From an uncultured Eubacteriales bacterium (GTDB lineage: Bacteria; Bacillota; Clostridia; Oscillospirales; Oscillospiraceae): a stretch of DNA of 64,000 nucleotides. Shown here in pieces: positions 1 to 8,498 of the stretch; position 1 is the first letter of the stretch, and the number at the start of each line of letters is the position of its first letter. The notes under the pieces are model-generated. The model saw nothing but the letters and a program-made list of their open reading frames with translations. It was not told the DNA's origin and did no database searches. A program made the position numbers and the translations under genes. Location: positions 39,969 through 103,968 of the forward strand of contig CAUGSS010000006.1 in the NCBI GenBank assembly GCA_959602365.1, given 5' to 3'.

Positions 1-397
1 AGATTTCCCCGACCTCCAGCCGGTCATAGCCCAGCGCCCGGCCCCGCCGGATGAGCCGGGAAACCACCCGCCCCCCGATGCCCCGGCCCCGGAGGGATTT
101 TTCGCCCAACACGATGGGCATGTCCGAGGGGGAGAAGGTCACGTCTCCGATCTTGCGCCAGCCCCCGTCCGGGGCTCGCAGCTCGATCCAGTAGAGCTCG
201 CCGTGGGCATTTAAATAGGTATACATCCCCTCCAGCCGCCCCAGGTCGTAGGGGTCGGTCTTGCCGTCCACCAGCAGCAGGGTTTCCCTGTCCTGGTACC
301 AGGCCAGGGCGTCAGCAAATTGGCCGTCGTAGCGGCGCAGCCGCAGGGTGTCGTCGATGTCCAGCACTTCGGGCTGGGGTATGCCGGGGATGGGCAT
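1..397 (-). CDS. GNAT family N-acetyltransferase (3' end outside window)
   Basis: The minus-strand frame starts at an ATG at 397 preceded by GAGAGGAGG and stays open to the window edge, giving 132 residues without a stop. The visible protein begins MPIPGIPQPEVLDIDD. It has a GNAT-like acetyl-CoA loop near its current end (residues about 103-112, GEKSLRGRGIGG), followed by VVSRLIRRGRALGYDRLEV, the usual helix and strand after the pyrophosphate loop. The substrate cannot be told. It is transcribed divergently from the malic enzyme gene; an extended -10 (TGTTATAAT, 454-459 on the complement) lies upstream. Family call is firm from the loop; specificity unknown. Confidence 0.75.
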   Translation of the reverse strand, partial: MPIPGIPQPEVLDIDDTLRLRRYDGQFADALAWYQDRETLLLVDGKTDPYDLGRLEGMYTYLNAHGELYWIELRAPDGGWRKIGDVTFSPSDMPIVLGEKSLRGRGIGGRVVSRLIRRGRALGYDRLEVGEI

Positions 398-474
398 AGC
401 GGGGGCCTCCTCTCGCCGGGCCGGGGCGGGTCCGGTCGTCTGTTTCGGCCCCCATTATAACATGAAATCGAACC

Positions 475-503
475 TTGTAAAATCTCCTGTATCCCGGTAT
501 AAT
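475..503 (+). promoter_or_regulatory. Sigma-A-type promoter of the malic enzyme gene
   Basis: TTGTAA at 475-480, a 17-bp spacer and TATAAT at 498-503, 42 bp upstream of the start codon. It faces a second -10 (454-459, minus strand) serving the GNAT gene. Confidence 0.65.
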
Positions 504-544
504 GATTTTGATTGCACCGATTCGGAAAAAGAGAGGTTTTTACC

Positions 545-1717
545 ATGAATTATGCGGAAGAATCCCTGAAAAAACACTATGAGTGGCACGGCAAGCTGTC
601 CATCGTGCCCAAGATGAGCGTCAAGACCAAGGAGGACCTGTCCCTGGCCTACACCCCCGGGGTGGCCCAGCCCTGCCTGGAGATCCAGAAGGATCCGGCC
701 AAGAGCTTTGAGCTCACCGGCCGGTGGAACACGGTGGCGGTGGTCACCGACGGCACCGCCGTGCTGGGCCTGGGGGACATCGGCCCCGAGGCGGGCATGC
801 CGGTGATGGAGGGCAAGTGCGTCCTCTTCAAGGCCTTCGGCGGGGTGGACGCCATCCCCCTGTGCGTCAAGAGCCGCGACGTGGACGAGATCGTGCGCAC
901 CTGCTACCTGCTCTCCGGCTCCTTCGGGGGCATCAACCTGGAGGACATCTCCGCCCCCCGGTGCTTTGAGATCGAGCAGAAGCTGAAGGAGATTTGCGAC
1001 ATTCCGATTTTCCACGACGACCAGCACGGCACCGCCGTGGTGGTGCTGGCCGCTCTGACCAACGCCCTGAAGGTGGTGGGCAAGCGCATCGAGGACATCA
1101 CCCTGGTCACCAGCGGCGCCGGCGCCGCCGGGGTGGCCATCGTCAAGCTGCTGATGGCCAAGGGCCTGAAAAACGTCATCCTGTGCAACAGCAAGGGGGC
1201 GGTCTACGAGGGCAAGAGCGGCCTCAGCCCCGCCCTGGAGGAGATGGCCAGGGTGACCAACCGGGGCATGTGCAGGGGCAGCCTGGCCGACGCCCTGGTG
1301 GGAGCCGACGTGTTCCTGGGGGTGAGCGCCCCGGGGCTGGTCACTGGAGACATGGTGCGCACCATGGCCAAGGACCCCATCCTGTTCCCCATGGCCAACC
1401 CCACCCCGGAGATCATGCCCGACGAGGCCAAGGCCGCCGGGGCCGCCGTGGTGGGCACCGGACGCAGCGACTTCGCCAACCAGATCAACAACGTGGCCGC
1501 CTTCCCGGGCATCTTCCGGGGGGCGCTGGACGTGCGGGCCCGGGACATCAACGACGAGATGAAGATCGCCGCCGCCGAGGCCCTGGCGGGCCTGGTCAGC
1601 CCCGAGGAGCTGTCCCCGGAGTACATCCTGCCCTACGCCTTCGACGAGCGGATCTGCCCGGCGGTGGCCGCCGCGGTGGCCGAGGCCGCCCGGCGCAGCG
1701 GTGTGGCCCGGATCTGA
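545..1717 (+). CDS. NAD(P)-dependent malic enzyme, short form
   Basis: Oxidatively decarboxylates malate to pyruvate and CO2 with reduction of NAD(P)+ in the cytosol. The 390-residue protein has the short bacterial form of the family: the YTPGVAQPC motif near residues 36-44, the FHDDQHGTA metal/substrate motif near 155, and the nucleotide-binding GAGAAG loop near 190. The ATG at 545 is chosen because GAGAGG lies just upstream and the protein then starts MNYAEESLKKHYEWHGKL, as in relatives; an upstream in-frame ATG at 512 lies too close to the promoter. It appears monocistronic. Cofactor preference (NAD or NADP) cannot be read with certainty. Confidence 0.93.
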   Translation: MNYAEESLKKHYEWHGKLSIVPKMSVKTKEDLSLAYTPGVAQPCLEIQKDPAKSFELTGRWNTVAVVTDGTAVLGLGDIGPEAGMPVMEGKCVLFKAFGGVDAIPLCVKSRDVDEIVRTCYLLSGSFGGINLEDISAPRCFEIEQKLKEICDIPIFHDDQHGTAVVVLAALTNALKVVGKRIEDITLVTSGAGAAGVAIVKLLMAKGLKNVILCNSKGAVYEGKSGLSPALEEMARVTNRGMCRGSLADALVGADVFLGVSAPGLVTGDMVRTMAKDPILFPMANPTPEIMPDEAKAAGAAVVGTGRSDFANQINNVAAFPGIFRGALDVRARDINDEMKIAAAEALAGLVSPEELSPEYILPYAFDERICPAVAAAVAEAARRSGVARI

Positions 1718-1996
1718 TCCACCCTCTGGCCGGATCAGACGGGCATCGCCCGGGGCGCTGCCCGTTGGGGAGAAAAGGGCGGGGGCCGCAAAAGGCGTCT
1801 CGTCCGGCCCTGACGCGCCTTTCGGCGCTGGGCCATCCTCCTGGGTGAGCGGCGGGCGCAAAGGCTTTGAGGGCGTCTGCACCCGCCCTGGCAGGATGAG
1901 GCAGGGATTTTTAATCTGTTTTAAAGGACGTCCCCGGCAGGCTGTGGTAGACTGGTAGGCGGAACAAACTGCGGCCATGGGAAGGGGGCGGCATCG

Positions 1997-2545
1997 GTGG
2001 AAGTGACACTGGAACTGGTGGAACAGCTGAGACAGCACGCCGACGTGAGCTATGAGGAGGCCAGGGCGGCCCTGGAGCACAGCGGGGGCGACCTGCTGGA
2101 GGCGCTGATCTGGCTGGAGCGGATGGGCAAGATCGGCGGAGGAGACGCCAGGGTGGGGGAATACCACACCGGCCCCGACGCCCCGGACCCCCGGCAGCCC
2201 GGGCCGGAAGCCGGGGGCGCCCAGGCGCAGCCCCAGGCGGGGCAGGACCAGCCGGAGCGCTGGTGGAGCCGGATTTGGCAGGTGCTGACTGAAAACCGGC
2301 TGGAGTGCAGCCGGGGGGACACCCGCTTTGAGGTGCCCCTGGCGGTGCTGATTGCCATGGTGCTCTTTGCCTTCTATGTGGTGGCGGTGGCCCTGGTGCT
2401 GGGGTTCTGTTTCGGCTGGCGGTTTCACTTTGCCGGCCCGGAGCTGGGCAGCCGGCAGGTCAACGACGTGATGGACCAGATAGACGACGCGGCGGAGGAC
2501 ATCCGGGAGCGGGTGCGCCGCAGCTGGCGCGACAGGAAGAAATAA
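1997..2545 (+). CDS. DUF4342-type protein with UBA-like domain and one membrane segment
   Basis: Starts at GTG after a GGGAAGGGGG ribosome site. Residues 1-45 (VTLELVEQLRQHADVSYEEA...GGDLLEALIWL) form a UBA/TS-N-like three-helix domain, as in DUF4342 and the N-terminus of EF-Ts. A low-complexity Gly/Gln/Pro linker follows, then one strongly hydrophobic segment (about 115-140), and a charged C-terminus ending RRSWRDRKK. Role unknown in the family; it sits directly upstream of a two-component pair (43 bp gap) and may be co-transcribed with it. The first 279 bases upstream, after the malic enzyme, hold no convincing gene. Confidence 0.75.
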   Translation: MEVTLELVEQLRQHADVSYEEARAALEHSGGDLLEALIWLERMGKIGGGDARVGEYHTGPDAPDPRQPGPEAGGAQAQPQAGQDQPERWWSRIWQVLTENRLECSRGDTRFEVPLAVLIAMVLFAFYVVAVALVLGFCFGWRFHFAGPELGSRQVNDVMDQIDDAAEDIRERVRRSWRDRKK

Positions 2546-2588
2546 TCTCGTCCCCGCCGGGGCGGAGGATGGACGGAGGGTGCGGACC

Positions 2589-3284
2589 ATGTCCGAAAAA
2601 GAACAAGATAAAATCCTGATCGTGGAGGATGAGGAAAAACTCAACCGCATGATCGAACTGGAGCTGAAATATGAGGGCTATGAGACCGGAAAGGCCTTTG
2701 ACGGCCGGACCGGGCTGGAGATGGCCCTGTCCGGGGAGTACCAGCTGGTGCTGCTGGACATCATGCTGCCCGGGCTCAACGGGCTGGAGGTGCTGCGGCG
2801 CATCCGCCGGGAGGACGAGGCCCTGCCGGTGATCCTGCTCACCGCCCGGGACACCACCATGGACAAGGTGTCCGGCCTGGATTTGGGGGCGGACGACTAT
2901 ATCACCAAGCCCTTCGCCATCGAGGAGCTGCTGGCCCGGATCCGCTCCGCCCTGCGCAAGCGCACCCAGCGCCAGGCCCCGGGCGGGGAGGGGGCCCTCA
3001 CCGTCCAGGGCGTCCGGCTGGAGCCGGACAGCCGCCGGGTGACCGTGAACGGGGAAGAGGTGGAGCTGACCCGGAAGGAGTTCGACCTGCTCCACTGCCT
3101 GATGGCCCACCAGGGCAAGGTGATGAATCGCTCGGAGCTGCTTAACACGGTGTGGGGCTACGACTTCGCCGGGGAGACCAACACCGTGGACGTGTACATC
3201 CGCTTCCTGCGCAGCAAGATTGACGAGCAGTATTCCCTCAAGCTGATCGAGACGGTGCGGGGCGTGGGCTATGTCATCCGCTGA
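2589..3284 (+). CDS. OmpR/PhoB-family response regulator
   Basis: A two-component transcription regulator. The N-terminal receiver domain starts KILIVEDEE, with acidic residues E13/D14 and phospho-acceptor Asp57 in VLLDIMLPG, and the KPF switch lysine. The C-terminal winged helix (about residues 130-231) contains LTRKEFDLLHCL and the wing motif TVDVYIRFLRSKID...IETVRGVGYVIR. The ATG at 2589 follows GGAGGG; a GTG nine bases earlier would bury the ribosome site. It overlaps the kinase gene by 14 bp, so the two proteins are translated together. Target genes are not evident. Confidence 0.93.
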   Translation: MSEKEQDKILIVEDEEKLNRMIELELKYEGYETGKAFDGRTGLEMALSGEYQLVLLDIMLPGLNGLEVLRRIRREDEALPVILLTARDTTMDKVSGLDLGADDYITKPFAIEELLARIRSALRKRTQRQAPGGEGALTVQGVRLEPDSRRVTVNGEEVELTRKEFDLLHCLMAHQGKVMNRSELLNTVWGYDFAGETNTVDVYIRFLRSKIDEQYSLKLIETVRGVGYVIR

Positions 3285-4410
3285 GCTGCCCCTGACCAAG
3301 GACGCGGCGGCGGCGGCGGGGCCCTATGTGGCCCGGGTGTTCTTCCGCTCTCTGCTGAGCTTTCTGGCGGTGGACGTGGTGGTCATGCTCTGCTTTGACG
3401 GGGCGCTGTGGCAGTGGGCGGTGCTCACCGGGGTGGAGGCCCTGTTTCTGATCTTCAACGTCTGGCGCAGCAACCTGGCGGTGCGCCAGGTGCTCGCCCC
3501 CCTGGGCGCCCTGGCGGAGGCGGCGGAGGCGCTGAAGGACTCCTCCCTGGACGCCAATGAGCTGCGCCGGCTGGCCCGGAAGCTGGAGCGGGTGGACGAG
3601 CGCACCCTGGCCCAGCGGATTGCGGTCACCGGGGGCGGCAAAGAGCTGTCCGCCCTGGGGGAGGCCATCAACGGCATGCTGGAGCGCATTGACCGGCGCT
3701 ATCAGGCCCAGGTGCGCTTCACCTCTGACGCCAGCCACGAGCTGCGCACCCCGATATCCGTGATCCAGGGCTATGCCAACCTGCTGGACCGGTGGGGGAA
3801 GGACGACCCCCAGATCCGCCAGGAGGCCATCGACGCCATCCGCCAGGAGGCCGACGCCATGGCCAGGCTGGTGGAGCAGCTGCTCTTCCTGGTCCGGGGG
3901 GACAACGAGACCCAGAAGGTCACCCTGGAAGAGCTGGATCTCACCGCCCTGGTCACCGCCGTGGCCAGGGAGACCGACCTGGTGGACGACACCCACCGGG
4001 TGGAGGCGCAGGTGGAGGATGGGGTGCGCGCCATCGCCGACGGGGGCATGATCAAGGAGTGCCTGCGGGTGCTGTGCGACAACGCCCTGAAGTATACCCC
4101 TGAGGGGGGCAGCGTCACCATCGCTCTGAGGACGGAGGAGGGGCAGGCCTGTATCTCCGTCACCGACACCGGGGTGGGCATCCCCGAGGAGGATCTGCCC
4201 CGGATTTTTGACCGGTTTTACCGGGCCGAGCAGTCCCGCTCCCGCTCCACCGGGGGCACCGGGCTGGGTCTGGCCATCGCCGCCTGGATTGCCGCCCGCC
4301 ACGCCGGACGCATCGACGTGTCCAGCCGTCCGGGGCTGGGCAGCCGGTTCACCCTGGTCTTTCCCCTGGCCCCGCCGGAGCCGGAGGAGGAAGAGGAGGA
4401 GCCGGCATGA
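3271..4410 (+). CDS. Sensor histidine kinase (HisKA/HATPase), partner of the preceding regulator
   Basis: A 379-residue membrane kinase. Two hydrophobic segments (about 24-42 and 46-64) with almost no loop between them mean there is no extracellular sensor domain, so the signal is probably sensed in or at the membrane. A HAMP-like linker leads to the H-box SDASHELRTP with phospho-acceptor His156, then an N-box (LCDNALKYTPEGG), G1 (DTGVGIPEEDLPRIF) and G2 (GTGLGLAI) of the ATPase domain. The C-terminus ends in a run of glutamates. It overlaps the regulator upstream and the next gene downstream by 4 bp, so all three form one operon. Confidence 0.93.
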   Translation: MSSAELPLTKDAAAAAGPYVARVFFRSLLSFLAVDVVVMLCFDGALWQWAVLTGVEALFLIFNVWRSNLAVRQVLAPLGALAEAAEALKDSSLDANELRRLARKLERVDERTLAQRIAVTGGGKELSALGEAINGMLERIDRRYQAQVRFTSDASHELRTPISVIQGYANLLDRWGKDDPQIRQEAIDAIRQEADAMARLVEQLLFLVRGDNETQKVTLEELDLTALVTAVARETDLVDDTHRVEAQVEDGVRAIADGGMIKECLRVLCDNALKYTPEGGSVTIALRTEEGQACISVTDTGVGIPEEDLPRIFDRFYRAEQSRSRSTGGTGLGLAIAAWIAARHAGRIDVSSRPGLGSRFTLVFPLAPPEPEEEEEEPA

Positions 4411-4721
4411 AAATTGTCACCATCTGCGGCAGTATGCGCTTTGCCCCCGAGATGCGGCGGGCGGCCTTTCGTCTGGAGAGCCGGCAGGGCTGCAACGTGC
4501 TGCAATGCACCTACCCGGAACCCGGGGAGACCGTCACGGCGGAGATGCGGCAGCGGCTGGAGGAGGCCCACCTGGAGAAAATTCGCATGAGCGATTTCAT
4601 CTATGTGGTGGACGTGGGGGGCTACATCGGCCAGTCCGTGGGTCAGGAGATCGCCTATGCCCGACAGCTGGGGAAGTCGGTGGTTTTTGACAGCCAGACC
4701 CCGGCGGATACGCCCCTATGA
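4407..4721 (+). CDS. Nucleoside 2-deoxyribosyltransferase-like protein
   Basis: A 104-residue single-domain protein starting MKIVTICGSMRFAPEMRRAA. It has the GSMRF nucleotide-binding loop, a central helix with E and R residues, and SDFIYVVDVGGYIGQSVGQEIAYARQLGKSVVF, the pattern of the NDT/YtoQ Rossmann-like family in which the conserved Glu (in QEIAYA) would be the nucleophile. Start overlaps the kinase stop (ATGA). Members are often annotated as nucleoside hydrolases or transferases; the true substrate is unknown, and its link to the kinase operon is unexplained. Confidence 0.7.
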   Translation: MKIVTICGSMRFAPEMRRAAFRLESRQGCNVLQCTYPEPGETVTAEMRQRLEEAHLEKIRMSDFIYVVDVGGYIGQSVGQEIAYARQLGKSVVFDSQTPADTPL

Positions 4722-4750
4722 GGTCGCCGGACTCATAAAAACAGAACAGA

Positions 4751-4792
4751 GCCCCCGGGCACCCTGGAACAACAGGATGCCCGGGGGCTTTT
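4751..4792 (+). terminator. Intrinsic terminator of the regulator-kinase-NDT operon
   Basis: A 12-bp stem GCCCCCGGGCAT-type (4751-4762 with 4777-4788) followed by CTTTT. Confidence 0.85.
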
Positions 4793-4837
4793 GCATCCCT
4801 TCTGTCGCCCTGAGGAGGGCCCAGCCCACCCCCCCTT

Positions 4838-4960
4838 GTCATCCTGAGGCGGGCCCAGCCCGACGAAGGATCTTCTCCTCGGGGCCCGGGGATGGCGGAG
4901 AAGGATTCTTCGCTGCGCTCAGAATGACAGGGGGGAGTGCCTTCAAAATGACAGGGGGAA
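4838..4960. repeat. Extragenic palindromic repeat cluster R1
   Basis: One left arm (TCATCCTGAGGCGGGC...CGAAGGATCT), a variable middle, and a right arm (CTTCGCTGCGCTCAGAATGACAG), then a further shortened AAAATGACAGGGG copy. The arms are reverse complements, so the unit folds into a long hairpin. This fills the gene-free stretch 4722-5261 together with the operon terminator and the leader of spoIIE; no other gene is seen there. Confidence 0.8.
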
Positions 4961-5261
4961 GCGCAGCCGATACCATGGCGGCGGGGGCAAGCCCCCGCCC
5001 TACGTTCTCTCCGGGGCGGAGATTTTTCGGATCTTTTGCCCCTTTCGCTCCCTTTGCCACGAGGGGTGGAACTTTTTCTCCCACCGGGGGGAGCGACTCC
5101 GATCCAAAAGGCTAAATTGTCCTTTTTGTCATACTCAGAGGAAAAACGCCCGGGTTTTTCCTGGAAAATCAGCACTTTTTGTCCCGTTTATTTTCCGACC
5201 CCTTCCGCAGAAAACTTCTCCTATACTGGGGAAAACTCACTGCTCCAAGGGGGACAAGCAT

Positions 5262-7418
5262 ATGAAGACAAAGGGCCGCAGGCGGGCGCCCGCCCGCCCA
5301 ATACGGGAAAAAGGGAAACAGCTGGTGCTGGGGGCGCCCTGGGTGGCGCTGGCCTCGGAGTGCGCCACCCGCTTTTTTCTCGCCGCTGTGCTGGCGGCGG
5401 GACAGATTTTGGGAGGGTATTCCCCCTTCGCCCTGGGGTTTGTGGCCGCCTCCGGCCCCGGGGCCGGGGGCTTTTTTGCCCTGTTGGGGGCGGGGATGGG
5501 TTATCTGCTGGCCCAGAGCCTGGCCAACGCCTTCCGATATGTGGCCACCGCCATTCTGATTTACGCCGTGGCCTTCGCCTTTTACGACCTGAAGCTCTAC
5601 TCCACCCGGTTTTTTATGCCCTTGAGCGCCGCGTTCCTGGCCGGGCTGACCGGATTTGTGTACTTAGCGGAGGAGGGGTGGCAGCCCTCCAGTGTGGTCT
5701 GCTTTGCCACGGAACTGCTGCTGGTGGGGCTGTCCGCCCGGTTCTTCGCCCTGTCTGCCCGCCAGGATGCCACGGCAGACCAGCAGCGGCTGGCCATCCT
5801 GCTCACTATGGGGGCGCTGGCCATCTCCCTCCAGGCGGTGCCGCTGCCCTTCTCGCTGAGCCTGGGGGGCATGCTCGCCACGGCGGCGGCCCTCTGGTGC
5901 GCCCGCTATGCCGGGCCCTTCTCCGGCGCGGCGGCGGCCCTGGGACTGGGGCTGTGCCTGGATCTGGCCGGAGGCGGGGGCAGCAGCTGGGCGGCGGCCC
6001 TGGGCCTGGGCGGACTGCTCAGCGCCGCCGGGGCCCGGTGGGGGCGGCACATGCAGGTGGCCGCCCTGCTGGCGGGGATGCTGTCCGTCACCCTCTGGGA
6101 TTACTCGGTTTCGGGCAGTTTTCTGCCCTTCTGGGACGGGGTGCTGGGCTGCTGCCTCTATCTGGCCCTGCCCCTGGCCTGGCTGGACAAGCTGGCGGGA
6201 CTGCTGCCCCAGGAGCCGGGGCTTCCGCCTGCGGCGCTCCCCCGGCGGGAGGCGCTCGCCCAGCCCGCAGCGGCGGTTCAGACCGCCGCCGCTGCCCGGC
6301 CCGTGGCCCTGGAGGCGGTGCAGCAGCGGCTGCGCCGTCAGGGGACGGCCTTCCGCACCCTGTATGAGCAGCTCTCCGCCGATCTGGACCAGGCGCCGGA
6401 GCCCAGGCTGGACGCGCTGGAGCTGTTTGAGCGGGCCGCCCAGCGGGTGTGCCAGGGCTGTGTCTTTCACTCCACCTGCTGGAAGCGGGAGCGCTCCGCC
6501 ACCCGGAAGGCCCTGCGCCCGGCGGCGGATGGGATGGAAAAGCGGGGCCGGGCCGACCCGGCGGACTTTCCGGTGGGGTTTGCCGCCCGGTGCTCCCGGC
6601 TCAACGAGCTGGTGAACGGGGTCAACCAGGAGTACGCCGGGGAGCTGACCCGGCGGCGCTACCGCCTGAAGCTCCAGGAGGCCCGGCGGGCGCTGTGCCG
6701 CCAGTATGAGCGCATGGCCCGGCTGCTGGGGGAGAGCGCCCTCTCCCTGGAGGAGCCGGCGGTGCCCGCCATGGGAGCCACAACCATGTCCGCGCTGGCC
6801 GGGGTGGCGGCGGGCCGGCGGCCGGGCCAGGAGGTCAGCGGCGACGCCGGGGGCTGGTTCCGGGATGAGGGCGGGGTGCTCTGGGTGGTGCTCTGCGACG
6901 GCATGGGCTCCGGCCCCGAGGCCGCCCGGGACAGCCGCTTTGCCTATCGGCTGCTGGAGCAGTTTTTGTCTGCCGGCATCGGCCCCGAGGTGGCGCTGGC
7001 CACGGTGAGCGGCGCCCTGGGGCTGCGCTGGGAGTGCACCGGGGGCTTCACCACCATCGATCTGCTCCAGCTGGACCTAAAGACCGGCGAGGGGGCGGTG
7101 TACAAGCTGGGGGCCGGCCCCACCTATCTGCGCCGGGACGGGGTGATCAGCCGGGTCACCTCCTCCACACTGCCCGCAGGACTGCAGCAGGGCGCCGCCC
7201 CGGACGTGAGCCGCTTCCGGCTGCGCCCCGGGGACCTGGCGGTGCTGGTCAGCGACGGCGTCACCGATGGCAGCGAAGACGAATGGGTGCGCCAGCAGAT
7301 CCGCGCCTTCCAGGGGGACAGCCCCAAAGACCTGGCCGGAGCGCTGCTGCAGCACGACCAGATGGTCTCCGACGACCGCACCGCCATCGTGCTGCTGATG
7401 GAGGGAACCCAGGTGTGA
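5262..7418 (+). CDS. spoIIE: Stage II sporulation protein E, membrane serine phosphatase
   Basis: SpoIIE dephosphorylates the anti-anti-sigma factor SpoIIAA at the asymmetric septum, releasing sigma-F in the forespore. The protein has 718 residues. The N-terminal part (about 30-310) is a series of about ten membrane segments, followed by a regulatory middle with a Cys pair (CQGCVFHSTCW) and a coiled region. The C-terminal PP2C domain shows VLCDGMGSGPEAARDS, GLRWECTGGFTTIDLLQLDL and VLVSDGVTDG, the metal-binding aspartates of SpoIIE phosphatases. ATG at 5262 follows AAGGGGGA. Its presence argues that the organism forms endospores. No clear Spo0A box was found upstream. Confidence 0.95.
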   Translation: MKTKGRRRAPARPIREKGKQLVLGAPWVALASECATRFFLAAVLAAGQILGGYSPFALGFVAASGPGAGGFFALLGAGMGYLLAQSLANAFRYVATAILIYAVAFAFYDLKLYSTRFFMPLSAAFLAGLTGFVYLAEEGWQPSSVVCFATELLLVGLSARFFALSARQDATADQQRLAILLTMGALAISLQAVPLPFSLSLGGMLATAAALWCARYAGPFSGAAAALGLGLCLDLAGGGGSSWAAALGLGGLLSAAGARWGRHMQVAALLAGMLSVTLWDYSVSGSFLPFWDGVLGCCLYLALPLAWLDKLAGLLPQEPGLPPAALPRREALAQPAAAVQTAAAARPVALEAVQQRLRRQGTAFRTLYEQLSADLDQAPEPRLDALELFERAAQRVCQGCVFHSTCWKRERSATRKALRPAADGMEKRGRADPADFPVGFAARCSRLNELVNGVNQEYAGELTRRRYRLKLQEARRALCRQYERMARLLGESALSLEEPAVPAMGATTMSALAGVAAGRRPGQEVSGDAGGWFRDEGGVLWVVLCDGMGSGPEAARDSRFAYRLLEQFLSAGIGPEVALATVSGALGLRWECTGGFTTIDLLQLDLKTGEGAVYKLGAGPTYLRRDGVISRVTSSTLPAGLQQGAAPDVSRFRLRPGDLAVLVSDGVTDGSEDEWVRQQIRAFQGDSPKDLAGALLQHDQMVSDDRTAIVLLMEGTQV

Positions 7419-7499
7419 CCGGGGCCGCGCTGCCCCCTCCCTGTTGTTCCAAGGCGTATTTGCGCTCCTGTTAGCGTGAGAAGCGCCGTTTTCCATTCT

Positions 7500-7875
7500 G
7501 TCATCCTGAGGAGTATTTCCTTCCTCGTTATCTTGAGAAGCGCCTGTTCCCGTTGTCATCCTGAGGAGCGCAGCGACGAAGGATCTGCTTCCGCAGACCT
7601 GCGGGCATCGTGGAATGGAGGAAAAGATCCTTCGCTGCGCTCAGGATGACACAGGGAGAATGCTCAGGATGACATAGGGAGAATGCTCAGGATGGCACAG
7701 GGGGGAAAGGCTCAGGATGGCATAGAAGGGACAGCTCAGGATGATATAGGAGGAAATGCTCAGGAGGGCGGGGAGATGCGTTCAGGATGACACGGGAAAA
7801 GTGCTCAGAATCACAGGGGCGGCGCGCGCCCGGAATGACGAGGGGCAGGGTGCGTTCCATGACAGGGGGCGGAGG
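7500..7875. repeat. Extragenic palindrome cluster R2 with a tandem half-unit array
   Basis: The first part (about 7500-7660) contains full palindromes with arms TCATCCTGAGGAGCG...CGAAGGATCT and AGATCCTTCGCTGCGCTCAGG. From about 7640 to 7875 only the right-arm end is repeated, about eight degenerate copies of GCTCAGGATGACATAGGGAG at a 22-26 bp spacing. It fills the gene-free stretch 7419-7971. Open frames across it are by-products of the repeat. Confidence 0.8.
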
Positions 7876-7971
7876 CGCGCGGGATGGCCGGGGCCGGGGC
7901 GATGAGGCGGATAAGGTGTTATATTTTTCCTGGGATGGGGCCATACTGCCAGTGAAAGGAAGTGGTTTCCA

Positions 7972-8244
7972 ATGGTCAAGGGAATTTCCCGCCGGGTCAT
8001 CGTGGTGCGGGCGCCGGATCCCAGATTTTTTGAGCAGGCGGTGTTTTTCCTCCGGGAGGACGCCCTCCACCAGGATGGGGTCACCGCCGAGCAGGTGGTG
8101 TCTGAGGCAAAGCGGGTGGCGGCGGGCTATATCCGCCGCAGCAAGGATCATCCGGCCCAGCGCCGGCTGCCCGCCGGGGCCAGGTGGTGTGCCCTGGGCG
8201 CGGCGGCGGCCAGCGTCATCTGGGCGCTGATCTGCTTTTTGTGA
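7972..8244 (+). CDS. Conserved small membrane-anchored protein of unknown function
   Basis: A 90-residue protein starting MVKGISRRVIVVRAPDPRFFEQAVFFL, with GAAAGGAAG as ribosome site. Residues 1-65 look globular and basic (strand, then helices with a REDALHQDG turn), and residues about 70-90 form a C-terminal hydrophobic segment. I recognise the layout as one shared by several Oscillospiraceae proteins but know no function. It stands alone between repeat cluster R2 and a terminator. Confidence 0.6.
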   Translation: MVKGISRRVIVVRAPDPRFFEQAVFFLREDALHQDGVTAEQVVSEAKRVAAGYIRRSKDHPAQRRLPAGARWCALGAAAASVIWALICFL

Positions 8245-8271
8245 GCCCCCGGGCCTGTCCGGTGTCTGTGA

Positions 8272-8302
8272 GCCGCCCAGCCGGGAAGATTGGCTGGGCG
8301 GC
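8272..8302 (+). terminator. Hairpin, probable terminator
   Basis: GCCGCCCAGCC at 8272-8282 pairs perfectly with 8292-8302; a weak TCATTTT follows rather than a full T-run. Confidence 0.55.
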
Positions 8303-8393
8303 CTGTCATTTTGCACAAAAAAGGGCGGCGTTTTTCTCTATCCTCCAGACGAAAATATCGCAACTGAACGGCCGCCAAACGTGCCGGTGCCAC

Positions 8394-8422
8394 TTGCATC
8401 CGGCCCAAATGTGTGCTAAACT
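8394..8422 (+). promoter_or_regulatory. Promoter of the cupin-SDR operon
   Basis: TTGCAT (8394-8399), 17-bp spacer, TAAACT (8417-8422); start codon 77 bp downstream, leaving a leader rich in A and T. The -10 TAAACT is the same as that of the divergent ene-reductase operon promoter at 15023. Confidence 0.5.
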
Positions 8423-8498
8423 GAACACAGTGGTTAATGGGGAGAAAGATTTTTTTCTTCTCCCAAATAACAACGTTTTTGGAAAGGAAGTCATTTTT

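Noticed and set aside
1701..1958. 85-residue frame after the malic enzyme
   Set aside because: Overlaps the malic enzyme end, low-complexity Gly/Arg/Pro, no ribosome site.
455..2650. 731-residue open frame on the minus strand across malic enzyme and DUF4342 genes
   Set aside because: High GC keeps the antisense frame open; composition is low-complexity (Gly/His/Pro/Gln) with no domain, while the plus strand has recognisable proteins.
7640..7875. CRISPR array in the half-arm repeats
   Set aside because: Spacers are 6-12 bp and degenerate; the motif is part of the extragenic palindrome.
7687..8316. 209-residue minus-strand frame and 34052-34599 plus-strand frames
   Set aside because: They consist of translated palindrome repeats (HPERSEGSF/LSLRGAP-like strings), which appear as false proteins wherever the repeats occur.
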